Of a stretch of DNA of 23,215 nt, positions 1-8,307 are shown piece by piece (within the stretch, counting starts at the first letter, position 1; each line of letters begins with the position of its first letter). The notes below the pieces were generated by a model. It saw only the letters and a program-made list of their open reading frames with translations, had not been told where the DNA came from and ran no database searches. The position numbers and the translations under genes were made by a program. Source of the DNA: a virus; the IMG/VR virus record IMGVR_UViG_3300040815_000691, positions 1 to 23,215 of that record. One strand, given 5' to 3'.

Positions 1-1092
1 ATTGCTACACCTGTCGGTGAACGATATAGTTACGAATTGACAGCTTCAACTTTACAAACAGTATTAGATGGTAAACAAATTACAAGAATTGATATAAGTT
101 TACTTATTGAATTAGCAGTATCAGTTATTATAGGTTTAGTTATAGTAATCATAACAAGATTTACACCTTATTGGTTTATAGGAATAAAACTTTTAAGTTT
201 ATATGGCGCAAGTGTTTTTGCCTCTTATTATCTGTTTAACAAATATGCTATATTAGCAGACTCAAGTTGGATTATTATTACAATTACAGTTGTAGGATTT
301 CATAGTGTCTTTAATAGATTTATTTTAGAGTTTAAATTAAAACAACAAATCAGAAAACAGTTTGAGAAGTATTTGGATCCAAGACAAGTTGCTATACTTG
401 TAAAGAATCCTGAAAAACTAAAACTTGGTGGTGATAGAAAAGAAATGTCTTTCTTGTTTATGGACATTGTAGGTTTTACTCCTATTTCTGAATACTATAA
501 AAACAAAGATGATCCTGAAGGACTAGTTGCTGTAATCAATGATTATCTAAATCGTATGAGTCAAATCGTTTTAAGAAATGGTGGTACGATTGACAAGTAT
601 ATGGGTGATTGTATTATGGCATTTTGGAACGCACCATTAGATTGTCCTAATCACGCTGAGATGGCTGTAAAGACAGGTATAGAATGTGCTGAAGAAACTG
701 AAAAGTTAAAAAAAGAATTTAGGGAGAAAGGTCTTCCTGATATAAACATAGGTTCAGGTGTTAACACAGGAACTTGTATTGTCGGTAATATGGGTAGTGA
801 AAACCGATTAGATTATTCTGTTGTAGGTGACGCTGTAAACTTGGCAGCTAGACTTGAGGCTGCTACAAGAAATTATAGAGATGAAAGTGGAAAGGTTACA
901 CCTTTGATTTATTCTTCCTATACAAAAGAGCAACTGAAAAATATTAAGTCAATTGAGCTAGATAAAATTAAGGTTAAGGGTAAAGATGAGTTAGTAACCA
1001 TTTATAAACCAGTAACAAACTTAATGGAGGGTTATGACTTTACTTCAAAAAAGAAAGTTAAAACTAATAGCAAAAAGGATAATAAGAAATGA
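1..1092 (+). CDS. CHASE2-type membrane class III adenylate/guanylate cyclase (5' end outside window)
   Basis: The frame is open from base 1, so the gene starts upstream; the TTG at 37 is not a convincing start. The first residues (about codons 1-31, ending LQTVLDGKQITR) look like the end of a CHASE2 sensor domain. Three hydrophobic segments follow (about nt 97-320), as in CHASE2 cyclases, then a cytosolic class III catalytic domain (about nt 400-1000). Catalytic features are present: metal Asp codons at 463 (FMDIVGFT) and 607 (DKYMGD), base-contact Lys at 595, Asn at 838 and Arg at 850 in VGDAVNLAARLE. The second base-contact position (817) is Ser, where bacterial adenylate cyclases usually have Thr or Asp, so ATP to cAMP is the better guess. 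The C-terminus is Lys-rich. A membrane cyclase is unusual in a phage. Domain call is firm; nucleotide specificity and role are inference. Confidence 0.9.
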   Translation: MATPVGERYSYELTASTLQTVLDGKQITRIDISLLIELAVSVIIGLVIVIITRFTPYWFIGIKLLSLYGASVFASYYLFNKYAILADSSWIIITITVVGFHSVFNRFILEFKLKQQIRKQFEKYLDPRQVAILVKNPEKLKLGGDRKEMSFLFMDIVGFTPISEYYKNKDDPEGLVAVINDYLNRMSQIVLRNGGTIDKYMGDCIMAFWNAPLDCPNHAEMAVKTGIECAEETEKLKKEFREKGLPDINIGSGVNTGTCIVGNMGSENRLDYSVVGDAVNLAARLEAATRNYRDESGKVTPLIYSSYTKEQLKNIKSIELDKIKVKGKDELVTIYKPVTNLMEGYDFTSKKKVKTNSKKDNKK

Positions 1093-1178
1093 AAAAAAAA
1101 GAAAACTATACTTACTCAATTTACACTGGCTCAAAATTAAGAAACAAAAGTTACGGAGACGCAGAAAAACATTTATAA
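1089..1178 (+). CDS. small ORF, 29 aa, unknown
   Basis: ATG overlaps the TGA of the cyclase gene (ATGA), the coupling style used throughout this array. The product is basic and begins MKKKENYTYSIYTGSKLRNK. Nothing identifies a function. It lies in the otherwise geneless 156 bases between the cyclase and the next gene. The overlapping Lys/Arg-rich frame at 1034-1234 looks like a shadow. Existence rests only on start/stop coupling and a reasonable composition. Confidence 0.35.
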   Translation: MKKKENYTYSIYTGSKLRNKSYGDAEKHL

Positions 1179-1235
1179 AACTTTGGAAAGTTAAAAGATT
1201 ACAAGAGTTAAGAACTATACTCAAAGTTGCATAAT

Positions 1236-1243
1236 AATAAATA
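1236..1243 (+). promoter_or_regulatory. candidate T4-type late promoter (AATAAATA)
   Basis: AATAAATA is one mismatch from the T4 late consensus TATAAATA. In T4 the start point lies about six bases after this octamer, here at 1249, exactly the ATG of the next gene. A transcript from here would be leaderless. The motif is short and AT-rich, so chance occurrence is possible. Confidence 0.35.
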
Positions 1244-1248
1244 CTACT

Positions 1249-1707
1249 ATGGCTGAATTAAACGACATACAGAAACTTGCTACAGATGTTCAGGTTCTTA
1301 AAACTGAAGTTGAACAGGTTGCAAATGTTAATACTAAACTTGACAACGCAATAGATAAATTAACTGATATATCAGGAAGTATTAAATCTATGTTGGCTGT
1401 ACATGAAGAAAAACTATCTAAACAAGAGGATATTGATAAAGCAATATTCAACCTAATAGAGAGTCGTAGAGTCGAATTTGACACTAATTACAAAGAACTA
1501 CACGCTAGAATCAATAAGATTCACAAAGAATTAACAGACGAAATTGAGATGTCTGAAAAGCGTTTAATGTGTGAAATTAAGACTTTAAACTCAAATTTAG
1601 ACGGTAGGATAGGCGTTTTTGAGAAATACAGATGGATCATCATAGGGGCGGCAATAGTGCTAGGATTGTCTATGCCTCAGTTGATGTCAGTATTTAAAAT
1701 TCTGTAA
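1249..1707 (+). CDS. coiled-coil protein with C-terminal membrane anchor
   Basis: 152 aa. Residues about 5-125 are rich in Glu, Lys, Leu, Ile and Asp with heptad-like spacing, suggesting a long coiled coil. The last about 25 residues contain one hydrophobic segment (WIIIGAAIVLGLSMPQLM), so the protein is probably tail-anchored with the coil in the cytoplasm. No Shine-Dalgarno precedes the ATG, which sits five bases after a late-promoter-like octamer. Similar coiled-coil and TM proteins occur in T4-like marine phages, but no function is recognised. Confidence 0.75.
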   Translation: MAELNDIQKLATDVQVLKTEVEQVANVNTKLDNAIDKLTDISGSIKSMLAVHEEKLSKQEDIDKAIFNLIESRRVEFDTNYKELHARINKIHKELTDEIEMSEKRLMCEIKTLNSNLDGRIGVFEKYRWIIIGAAIVLGLSMPQLMSVFKIL

Positions 1708-1714
1708 TAGGACC

Positions 1715-1743
1715 TTGACAAAATAGTATATATAGTATATACT
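1715..1743 (+). promoter_or_regulatory. sigma70-type promoter for leaderless primase gene
   Basis: TTGACA at 1715-1720, a 17-base spacer, and TATACT at 1738-1743. The primase ATG begins at 1751, seven bases after the -10 box, so transcription should start at or one base before the start codon. No ribosome binding site is visible. Confidence 0.8.
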
Positions 1744-1750
1744 GTTTATT

Positions 1751-2767
1751 ATGAGTGGTTACATTGATTTAAATTATATTAGTAAAATACAGCCTAGATT
1801 ACAACAGTTTAAAAAGAAACGAGATTACCTTTTCAATTTTCGTTGTCCTGTTTGTGGTGATTCTAAAAAGTCTAAAACAAAGGCAAGAGCATATCTTTAT
1901 AGAGTAAAAAATGATATGTTTTTTAAATGCCATAATTGTAGTGCTTCACACAATCTGGCAAATCTTATAAAGTTAGTTGATAGACCTTTATACGACCAAT
2001 ATATTTTAGAAAGATATAAAGGTAGTAAACCATCAAATGACGCTGAAAGTTTATTTGATAAGTTTAAAACTGATACAAAACAAAAATTAAAATCTACACC
2101 TCTACAAGGCCTTACAGCCTTTAGTAATATTGAAAATGAACATCCTGCAAAGCAGTATTTGATAAAACGAAAACTGCCTACAGAATACTTTGACCGATTA
2201 TATTATTGCGACAAGTTCCAAACGTATGTAAATAAGTTGCGACCTGGAACTTTTGATAGTCTAAATAACAAGTACGAACATCCTAGATTGATAATACCTT
2301 TTTATGATGTTGGTGGTGAAATCTTTGCTTTACAAGGCAGAGCATTTGGTAAAGAACAACCAAAATATCTAACAATAAAACTACAGGAAAACAAACAAAA
2401 AATATTTGGCCTAGAACGAATTAATCTACACAAAAGATTATACATAGTTGAAGGTCCATTAGATAGTTTGTTCCTTGAAAATTGTCTTGCGGCTGGTGGT
2501 GCTGATCTACAACTACCTGTTGAAAAAAAAGATGTTGTCTTTATTTTTGATAACGAACCAAGAAATAAAGAAATTATAGATAGAATGTATAAGTTGATTG
2601 ATAAAAGTTATATGGTAACAATATGGCCAGAAGGAACAAAAGAAAAAGATATTAACGAAATGATCGTAAACGGCAAGACAAAAGAACAAATACAAAAAAT
2701 TATATTCGACAATACCTATTCAGGTTTGTCAGCAATTACTCAATTAAATTCATACAAACGTTGTTAA
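1751..2767 (+). CDS. 61: DNA primase, T4 gp61-like
   Basis: 338 aa, close to T4 gp61 length (342). The N-terminal zinc ribbon has pairs CPVC (C32, C35) and CHNC (C60, C63). The central region holds a Toprim-type catalytic fold with LYIVEGPLDS (E234) and FIFDNE (D267, E269), the conserved acid positions for metal binding. It would make short RNA primers for lagging-strand synthesis, normally with a gp41-type helicase, which is not in this window. The start is fixed by the promoter at 1715, which leaves no leader. NrdA follows after 10 bases. Confidence 0.9.
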   Translation: MSGYIDLNYISKIQPRLQQFKKKRDYLFNFRCPVCGDSKKSKTKARAYLYRVKNDMFFKCHNCSASHNLANLIKLVDRPLYDQYILERYKGSKPSNDAESLFDKFKTDTKQKLKSTPLQGLTAFSNIENEHPAKQYLIKRKLPTEYFDRLYYCDKFQTYVNKLRPGTFDSLNNKYEHPRLIIPFYDVGGEIFALQGRAFGKEQPKYLTIKLQENKQKIFGLERINLHKRLYIVEGPLDSLFLENCLAAGGADLQLPVEKKDVVFIFDNEPRNKEIIDRMYKLIDKSYMVTIWPEGTKEKDINEMIVNGKTKEQIQKIIFDNTYSGLSAITQLNSYKRC

Positions 2768-2777
2768 GGAGAGAAAA

Positions 2778-5105
2778 ATGGTAATGGGAAACGAGTCTAT
2801 AAACGTCAAAAAAAGAAAAGATAGAGGAACAGAACCTCTTAATATTGAAAAGATACATGAAATGGTTGAGTATGCTTGTGAAGATATAACTGGAGTATCT
2901 TCTTCCCAAGTAGAAATGAAAAGTGGTTTACAATTTTATGATGGTATTACCACAGACGAAATACAACAGATTTTAGTTAAGTCAGCTGCAGATTTAATAG
3001 ATTTAAATAATCCTAATTACACATATGTAGCAAGTAGATTACTTTTATATTCATTGAGAAAACAAGTTATCGGTAAACTATGGGATCACCCACACCTTTA
3101 TGATCATGTTAAAAAAATTGTAGAGATGGGATTATATGATAAAGAAATTTTAAAAAACTATCAAAGAAAAGATTTTGATAGAATGGAAAACTGGATCAAT
3201 CATAATAGAGATTATGATTTTACTTATGCTGGATTAAGACAAGTGATAGACAAGTATCTAGTACAAGATAGAAGTACTAATCAGGTGTATGAAACACCAC
3301 AATTTATGTACATGCTTATTTCAGCAACGTTGTTTGCTAAATATCCAAAAGAAACGAGGATGAGTTATGTTAAAAAATATTATGACGCAATTAGTCAATT
3401 CAAAATCAATATTCCTACTCCCGTTATGGCTGGTGTACGAACTCCTTTACGTCAGTATGCGAGTTGTGTATTGGTTGATATTGATGATACCTTACCTAGT
3501 ATTTTCTCTGGTGATATGGCGATTGGAAGATACATCGCTCAAAGAGCTGGAATCGGAATCAATGCAGGCAGGATACGTGGAATCAATGCAAGAATACGAG
3601 GAGGAGAGGTCCAACACACTGGTGTTATACCTTTTCTTAAAAAGTTTGAGGCAACGGTTAAGTGTTGCACTCAAAATGGAGTCCGAGGAGGATCAGCAAC
3701 AGTCCACTTCCCAATCTGGCACCAAGAAATAGGTGACATTATTGTTCTTAAAAATAATAAAGGTAGTGAAGATAATAGAGTTAGAAAACTTGACTATTCA
3801 ATACAACTATCAAAATTATTTTATGAAAGATTTATAAACAACCAAGACATAACTTTGTTTTCACCACACGAAGTGCCTGAACTATATGAAGCCTGGGGAA
3901 CACCAGAGTTTGATGAACTTTACGAGAAGGCAGAAAGAAAATTATCTATTAAGAAAACAAAAGTTAATGCACAAGAATTATTTTTTGATATATTGAAAGA
4001 ACGTGCTGAAACAGGCCGTATCTATATTATGAATATTGACCATTGTAATACTCACTCATCTTTTAAAGATAGAGTTTATATGTCAAATCTATGTCAGGAA
4101 ATAACTTTACCAACCACTCCAATACAACACATTGATGGAGAAGGTGAAATTGCTTTATGTATTTTATCTGCCATCAATGTGGGTAAAATAAACAAAAGAG
4201 ATGAACTAGAACCTTTATGTGATTTAGCAGTAAGAGCATTAGATGAAATTATAGACCATCAAAAATATCCTATCAATGCTGCTGAAATATCTACAAAGGC
4301 AAGAAGAAGTTTAGGTATTGGTTATATTGGCCTTGCTCACTATCTCGCTAAAAAAGGTTACAAGTATGAACAGAAATTAGCATGGAGACAAGTTGATAAA
4401 CTTACAGAAGCATTTCAATATTTTCTATTAAAGGCAAGTAATCAACTTGCAAAAGAAAAAGGACAATGTTCAGCATTTAAACAAACAAAGTATGCAGATG
4501 GTATACTACCTATTGACACTTATAAAAAAGACGTAGATGAATTAGTAAAAAGAGATTACACTTACGATTGGGAATGGTTAAGAAGTGAAATAAAAGAACA
4601 TGGTTTAAGACACTCAACACTTTCAGCTCAAATGCCAAGTGAATCATCATCTGTTGTATCAAACGCAACAAATGGTATTGAGCCACCAAGAGATTATTTG
4701 TCAGTTAAAAAATCTAAAAAGGGTCCTTTAAAACAGATCGTACCTGAATATAATAAACTAAAGAACTTTTATACATTACTTTGGGATATGAAAGGGAATG
4801 AAGGATATATAAATATCGTTGCAGTAATGCAAAAGTATTTTGACCAGGCAATATCAGGTAACTGGTCTTATAATCCTGAAAATTATACTGATGGTCAAGT
4901 ACCAGTATCGGTAATGGCACAAGATTTGTTGACGACATATAAACTAGGTTGGAAGACTTCTTATTATCAAAACACATATGACAGTAAGAAGGATGAAGAA
5001 GAACCTGCTCATCCAGTTGGATTCCACGATAACGTGCCAGAGGATAAACAAGAAGAAGTAAAAGAGGAAGAGGATCCAGAAAACTGTGATTCTTGTACAA
5101 TTTAA
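2778..5105 (+). CDS. nrdA: ribonucleoside-diphosphate reductase class Ia large subunit NrdA
   Basis: 775 aa. Reduces ribonucleoside diphosphates to deoxy forms for phage DNA synthesis, with NrdB. The N-terminal about 90 residues resemble an ATP-cone (KKRKDRGTEPLNIEKIHEMV). The active-site triad N437, C439, E441 is in SNLCQEI; the redox cysteine pair is C230 and C461. The C-terminal tail carries CDSC (C770, C773), the shuttle pair re-reduced by glutaredoxin or thioredoxin; a glutaredoxin gene lies at 11180. AAGGAG at 2766-2771, six bases before the ATG, fixes the start. The stop overlaps the nrdB ATG by one base. No intron or split is seen. Confidence 0.97.
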   Translation: MVMGNESINVKKRKDRGTEPLNIEKIHEMVEYACEDITGVSSSQVEMKSGLQFYDGITTDEIQQILVKSAADLIDLNNPNYTYVASRLLLYSLRKQVIGKLWDHPHLYDHVKKIVEMGLYDKEILKNYQRKDFDRMENWINHNRDYDFTYAGLRQVIDKYLVQDRSTNQVYETPQFMYMLISATLFAKYPKETRMSYVKKYYDAISQFKINIPTPVMAGVRTPLRQYASCVLVDIDDTLPSIFSGDMAIGRYIAQRAGIGINAGRIRGINARIRGGEVQHTGVIPFLKKFEATVKCCTQNGVRGGSATVHFPIWHQEIGDIIVLKNNKGSEDNRVRKLDYSIQLSKLFYERFINNQDITLFSPHEVPELYEAWGTPEFDELYEKAERKLSIKKTKVNAQELFFDILKERAETGRIYIMNIDHCNTHSSFKDRVYMSNLCQEITLPTTPIQHIDGEGEIALCILSAINVGKINKRDELEPLCDLAVRALDEIIDHQKYPINAAEISTKARRSLGIGYIGLAHYLAKKGYKYEQKLAWRQVDKLTEAFQYFLLKASNQLAKEKGQCSAFKQTKYADGILPIDTYKKDVDELVKRDYTYDWEWLRSEIKEHGLRHSTLSAQMPSESSSVVSNATNGIEPPRDYLSVKKSKKGPLKQIVPEYNKLKNFYTLLWDMKGNEGYINIVAVMQKYFDQAISGNWSYNPENYTDGQVPVSVMAQDLLTTYKLGWKTSYYQNTYDSKKDEEEPAHPVGFHDNVPEDKQEEVKEEEDPENCDSCTI

Positions 5106-6211
5106 TGAAAACAGTATTTAATAAAGATAAAAAACTAGATAGTACAAAACAACCAATGTTTTTTGGTGCAGATTTAGCTGTACAAAGATATGATACATTT
5201 AAGTATCCTGTATTTGATAGATTGACACAACAACAGTTAGGTTTCTTTTGGCGACCAGAAGAAGTATCTTTACAAAAAGATAGAAACGATTACTCTCAAT
5301 TATCTGAATCACAAAAGTTTATCTTTACATCTAATTTAAAATATCAAACAATGTTAGATTCAGTACAAGGTAGAGGTCCGTGTCTTGCATTTTTACCATT
5401 TGTTTCTATACCTGAATTAGAAGGTGCCATTGTTGCATGGGACTTTATGGAAACAATTCACAGTAGAAGTTATACATACATTATTAAAAATCTATATTCA
5501 AATCCATCTGATGTATTTGATACAATTATACAAGATGAGAAAATAGAAAAAAGAGCAAAGTCTGTAACTGAAGGTTATGATAAACTAATTGATTTAGGTT
5601 ACAAATACAAACTAGACCCTAAATCAGTTGACGAATATGAACTAAAGAAAGCACTATGGCTATCATTAGTAACTGTAAATGTATTAGAAGGCTTAAGATT
5701 TTATGTATCATTTGCTTGTTCATTTGCTTTTGGTGAACTTAAACTTATGGAAGGTAGTGCTAAAATATTATCATTGATTGCTAGAGATGAAAGTCAACAT
5801 TTGTTAATGTCACAAAGCATTATTAATAATTATAGAAATAAAGAAAATGATAAAGTAATGAACAAAGTTATTAAAGATACAGAAAAAGAAGTTTATCAAA
5901 TTTATGATGACGCAGTCCAAGAAGAAAAACGTTGGGCGACTTATTTGTTTCAAAAAGGTTCTATGATAGGCCTTTCTGAAAAACTGTTACATCAATATGT
6001 TGAATATATAGCAAATAGAAGAATGAGAACTATAGGATTAAATCAAGTATATGAACACTCATCATCCAATAATCCATTACCATGGACACAACATTGGTTT
6101 AATAGTCGTTCAATGCAAAATGCTCCACAAGAAACTGAAATAGAAAGTTATGTTATTGGTGGACTTAAACAAGATGTAAAAAAAGATCAATTTAAAACAT
6201 TTAAACTATAA
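5105..6211 (+). CDS. nrdB: ribonucleoside-diphosphate reductase class Ia small subunit NrdB
   Basis: 368 aa from the ATG that overlaps the nrdA stop (TAATG). It houses the diiron-tyrosyl radical cofactor. The motif ETIHSRSY carries metal ligands E116 and H119 and the radical tyrosine Y123; the later cluster RDESQHL supplies further Glu and His ligands. Tyr at the radical site argues for a classical Ia-type cofactor. An upstream in-frame TTG at 5093 is inside nrdA and less likely. The stop overlaps the next ATG at 6211, so nrdA, nrdB and the zinc-ribbon gene are translationally coupled. Confidence 0.97.
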   Translation: MKTVFNKDKKLDSTKQPMFFGADLAVQRYDTFKYPVFDRLTQQQLGFFWRPEEVSLQKDRNDYSQLSESQKFIFTSNLKYQTMLDSVQGRGPCLAFLPFVSIPELEGAIVAWDFMETIHSRSYTYIIKNLYSNPSDVFDTIIQDEKIEKRAKSVTEGYDKLIDLGYKYKLDPKSVDEYELKKALWLSLVTVNVLEGLRFYVSFACSFAFGELKLMEGSAKILSLIARDESQHLLMSQSIINNYRNKENDKVMNKVIKDTEKEVYQIYDDAVQEEKRWATYLFQKGSMIGLSEKLLHQYVEYIANRRMRTIGLNQVYEHSSSNNPLPWTQHWFNSRSMQNAPQETEIESYVIGGLKQDVKKDQFKTFKL

Positions 6212-6399
6212 TGACAACACTTACTCCACCAAATTTAAATAAAGTTACAATCAGTTGTAAAAACTGTGATGTATCCTATCATGTTGAATGGGATGAAGAA
6301 ATAGAACCAACTACTTGTCCTTTTTGTGGTGCAGACACTTCTATAGATGAAGAGGATGCAATTTTTGACAATGAAGAAGACGAAGACGATTGGAATTGA
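6211..6399 (+). CDS. small zinc-ribbon protein with acidic tail
   Basis: 62 aa. Two Cys pairs, CKNC (about 16-19) and CPFC (about 36-39), make a compact zinc ribbon. The last about 20 residues are almost all Asp and Glu. The ATG overlaps the nrdB stop. The next gene starts inside its acidic tail in another frame. Such small zinc ribbons occur beside nrdB in marine T4-like phages. The acidic tail could mimic DNA or bind a basic partner, but this is speculation. Confidence 0.85.
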   Translation: MTTLTPPNLNKVTISCKNCDVSYHVEWDEEIEPTTCPFCGADTSIDEEDAIFDNEEDEDDWN

Positions 6400-6919
6400 T
6401 TATAGTTTAACAAGTCCTGCTATATGTGTATGTAGAGGTAAGTTTAAATTTGAAAATTGTAAGATATACTATCTTACAAATGTAAAAAAATATGAAGGTG
6501 ATTTTTGTAATGGACAAATAAATGGCAGACTTCATTTACCCTATACCTCCGAGACACAACGACACGATCAAATTTCCGATTGGGCGATTAATATTGTTGA
6601 TACTGCTATTGGTAATATTTTTGTAGAAGGCTACTCATATGGCAGTAAAGGACTTGTATTCAACCTAGCAGAGAATATGGGTGCTCTCAAACATAAACTG
6701 TACAAACTAAACAAGAGATTTGAAAGTATAGTGCCTGGTCAAGTAAAGAAGAATGCTACAGGTAAAGGCAATGCAGACAAGCTTAAAATGTATGAGCAAT
6801 TTGTAAAAGATACACATATTGATTTGATGAAAGAATTTGATCAAACAAAACTAAACAATCCTGTAACAGATATTGTTGATTCGTTCTATGTTGCTAAGGC
6901 AGGATTTGATAAAAAGTAG
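6371..6919 (+). CDS. RuvC-like (RNase H fold) Holliday junction resolvase
   Basis: 182 aa from ATG 6371; an in-frame ATG at 6347 would add eight residues deeper in the previous gene. RNase H-fold acids are in the expected order: D10 in IGIDYSLTSP, E86 in FVEGYS, and D167 and D170 in TDIVDSFYVA. The stretch VKKNATGKGNADK is typical of RuvC-like resolvases. It would cleave branched DNA before packaging, a job T4 gives to the unrelated endonuclease VII. It overlaps the zinc-ribbon gene by 29 bases. Family call is good; the exact substrate is inferred. Confidence 0.8.
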   Translation: MKKTKTIGIDYSLTSPAICVCRGKFKFENCKIYYLTNVKKYEGDFCNGQINGRLHLPYTSETQRHDQISDWAINIVDTAIGNIFVEGYSYGSKGLVFNLAENMGALKHKLYKLNKRFESIVPGQVKKNATGKGNADKLKMYEQFVKDTHIDLMKEFDQTKLNNPVTDIVDSFYVAKAGFDKK

Positions 6920-6974
6920 AACAAAACAAGAACATTTAATCTAAAAACCTAATAAAATCAACACTTTTTAATGC

Positions 6975-7003
6975 TTGACTTTTAAGTATTTTTAGTGTAG
7001 CGT
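6975..7003 (+). promoter_or_regulatory. sigma70-type promoter (TTGACT-17-TAGCGT)
   Basis: GCTTGACT with -35 at 6975-6980 and a weak -10 TAGCGT at 6998-7003, spacing 17. It matches the form of the promoter at 9103 (TTGACT-17-TAGCAT). It follows a 114-base gap after the resolvase gene and heads the 7.0-8.3 kb group. Confidence 0.6.
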
Positions 7004-7032
7004 ATATGTATATGACAAATAAAGGAGACACT

Positions 7033-7440
7033 ATGACAAAAGAATTATACAAAACATTTAACATTGTTTACAAAAGAGAATACTTTGATTCCGAAGACGC
7101 AGAATATTTTTGGGGCAGTAGCTCAATGTATAAAAACGTTCCTATTTCTAAAATTAAGTATTACAGAAAACAATTACTTAAATTCAAAGATTATATGGAT
7201 AAGACTTATAAAGAAGACGCAACAAACTTTGCTGGTGCTACTGCTATTGAGATAATCTATCCAGACGAATATTATCAAACTTATGAAGATGTATTCGGTC
7301 CAGAAACGGCTGCAGGTGACCATAATTTATTTAATGACTTTGGTCAATTATACAAAAGACAAGGCTTTAGAAAAGACTTCGATCCAGATTTAACAAAAAA
7401 ATATACAACTAAAAGAGAATACATAACACAATTAAATTAA
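7033..7440 (+). CDS. conserved hypothetical phage protein
   Basis: 135 aa from ATG 7033, which has AAAGGAG seven bases upstream. In-frame ATGs at 7006 and 7012 lie at or near the predicted transcript start, so a short leaderless form beginning at 7012 is also possible. The protein is rich in Tyr, Lys and Asp, with no signal peptide, membrane segment or recognisable motif. The central part IEIIYPDEYYQTYEDVFGPE is acidic. Function unknown. Confidence 0.75.
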   Translation: MTKELYKTFNIVYKREYFDSEDAEYFWGSSSMYKNVPISKIKYYRKQLLKFKDYMDKTYKEDATNFAGATAIEIIYPDEYYQTYEDVFGPETAAGDHNLFNDFGQLYKRQGFRKDFDPDLTKKYTTKREYITQLN

Positions 7441-7450
7441 GGAGGACACT

Positions 7451-7858
7451 ATGACAATAGACACAAATATAATATATACAAAAGAAAATATAGGTAAAAA
7501 CCTATACAGAAAAAAAACTTATTATACACTTGTTGTTGAACAAGAGGTATTGGCTAAAGATAAAGACGAAGCTGATCAAAAGTTTTTAGATGATGGTGGC
7601 ATTGATCATTCACAAATTAACCACGAGATAACTACAACTAAAAATAGTGTTGAAACTTATATGATTGACGCTAATTATTCAGATAGTGATACAACAGAAT
7701 ATCTTGGTAAAGTATCTTATACAGATGATGAGTATGCTGAAGAAAATGGTGATGTAGAAATTGATCAGTATGCTGATGAAAAGGCTTTAACTGAAAAAGA
7801 AGAGTCAGATGTTGATGTTGCTATTCAGTTAGAATCAGAAAATCAAAGAGGTAAATAA
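7451..7858 (+). CDS. acidic hypothetical protein
   Basis: 135 aa. Strong AAGGAGG precedes the ATG by six bases, so the start is secure. The C-terminal two thirds is strongly acidic (many Asp, Glu) with the run ALTEKEESDVDVAIQLESEN near the end. No cysteine pair, membrane segment or family motif is seen. Its stop overlaps the ATG of the 2H phosphoesterase-like gene (TAATG), so the two are coupled. Function unknown. Confidence 0.75.
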   Translation: MTIDTNIIYTKENIGKNLYRKKTYYTLVVEQEVLAKDKDEADQKFLDDGGIDHSQINHEITTTKNSVETYMIDANYSDSDTTEYLGKVSYTDDEYAEENGDVEIDQYADEKALTEKEESDVDVAIQLESENQRGK

Positions 7859-8268
7859 TGTATAATGGTTATTTTGCTATCGCATTAGATAAACAAAGTT
7901 GTAGTGCAGTTAAAAAAAGTGCTACAATGAAAGTGTTAGTATCGGACCATATTACACTTGCATTTAAACCAAGTGTTAAGGTTTTTAATAAGTACAAAAA
8001 TCTTGTGGGTAAAAAAGTAGGTGCTATGATTAATGGCTACAGAGCAAATAATCACATTGACGCATATTGGGTAAAAGATATGTTTTTATTAGACAGTAAT
8101 AAAAAATTAAAAAGAAATGATAAAGGTGCTGCTCATATTACTTTATCACATAAAGAAGGTTATAGATCAGGTGACGCTAACACTATGTTTACAAATCCTA
8201 AAGTAAAAGACAAAAGACTTGGTTATGTAGAAGGTACTATTAAATACTTTAATTATGATAAAATATAG
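7858..8268 (+). CDS. 2H phosphoesterase-like protein
   Basis: 136 aa. It has two His-x-Thr motifs in similar settings: DHITLAFKP (H31, T33) and AHITLSHKEG (H93, T95), each after a short hydrophobic strand. This is the signature of the 2H phosphoesterase superfamily, which opens 2',3'-cyclic phosphates or hydrolyses cyclic oligonucleotides. The T4 anti-CBASS nuclease Acb1 belongs to this superfamily and also carries paired HxT motifs. RNA-repair CPDases are an equal alternative. The ATG overlaps the previous stop. The fold is inferred from motifs only; the substrate is unknown. Confidence 0.65.
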   Translation: MYNGYFAIALDKQSCSAVKKSATMKVLVSDHITLAFKPSVKVFNKYKNLVGKKVGAMINGYRANNHIDAYWVKDMFLLDSNKKLKRNDKGAAHITLSHKEGYRSGDANTMFTNPKVKDKRLGYVEGTIKYFNYDKI

Positions 8269-8272
8269 ACTA

Positions 8273-8301
8273 TTGACAAATTGATTAAAATGTGCAATAA
8301 T
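8273..8301 (+). promoter_or_regulatory. sigma70-type promoter for leaderless gene at 8308
   Basis: TTGACA at 8273-8278, 17-base spacer, -10 AATAAT at 8296-8301. The ATG at 8308 is six bases after the -10, at the expected +1. The -10 is not perfect. Confidence 0.6.
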
Positions 8302-8307
8302 AATAGA

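Noticed and set aside
1034-1234. 66-codon Lys/Arg/Leu-rich frame
   Set aside because: It starts inside the cyclase gene, has shadow-like composition and no ribosome site.
3367-3732. 121-codon frame inside nrdA
   Set aside because: It lies in another frame of a fully conserved nrdA coding region.
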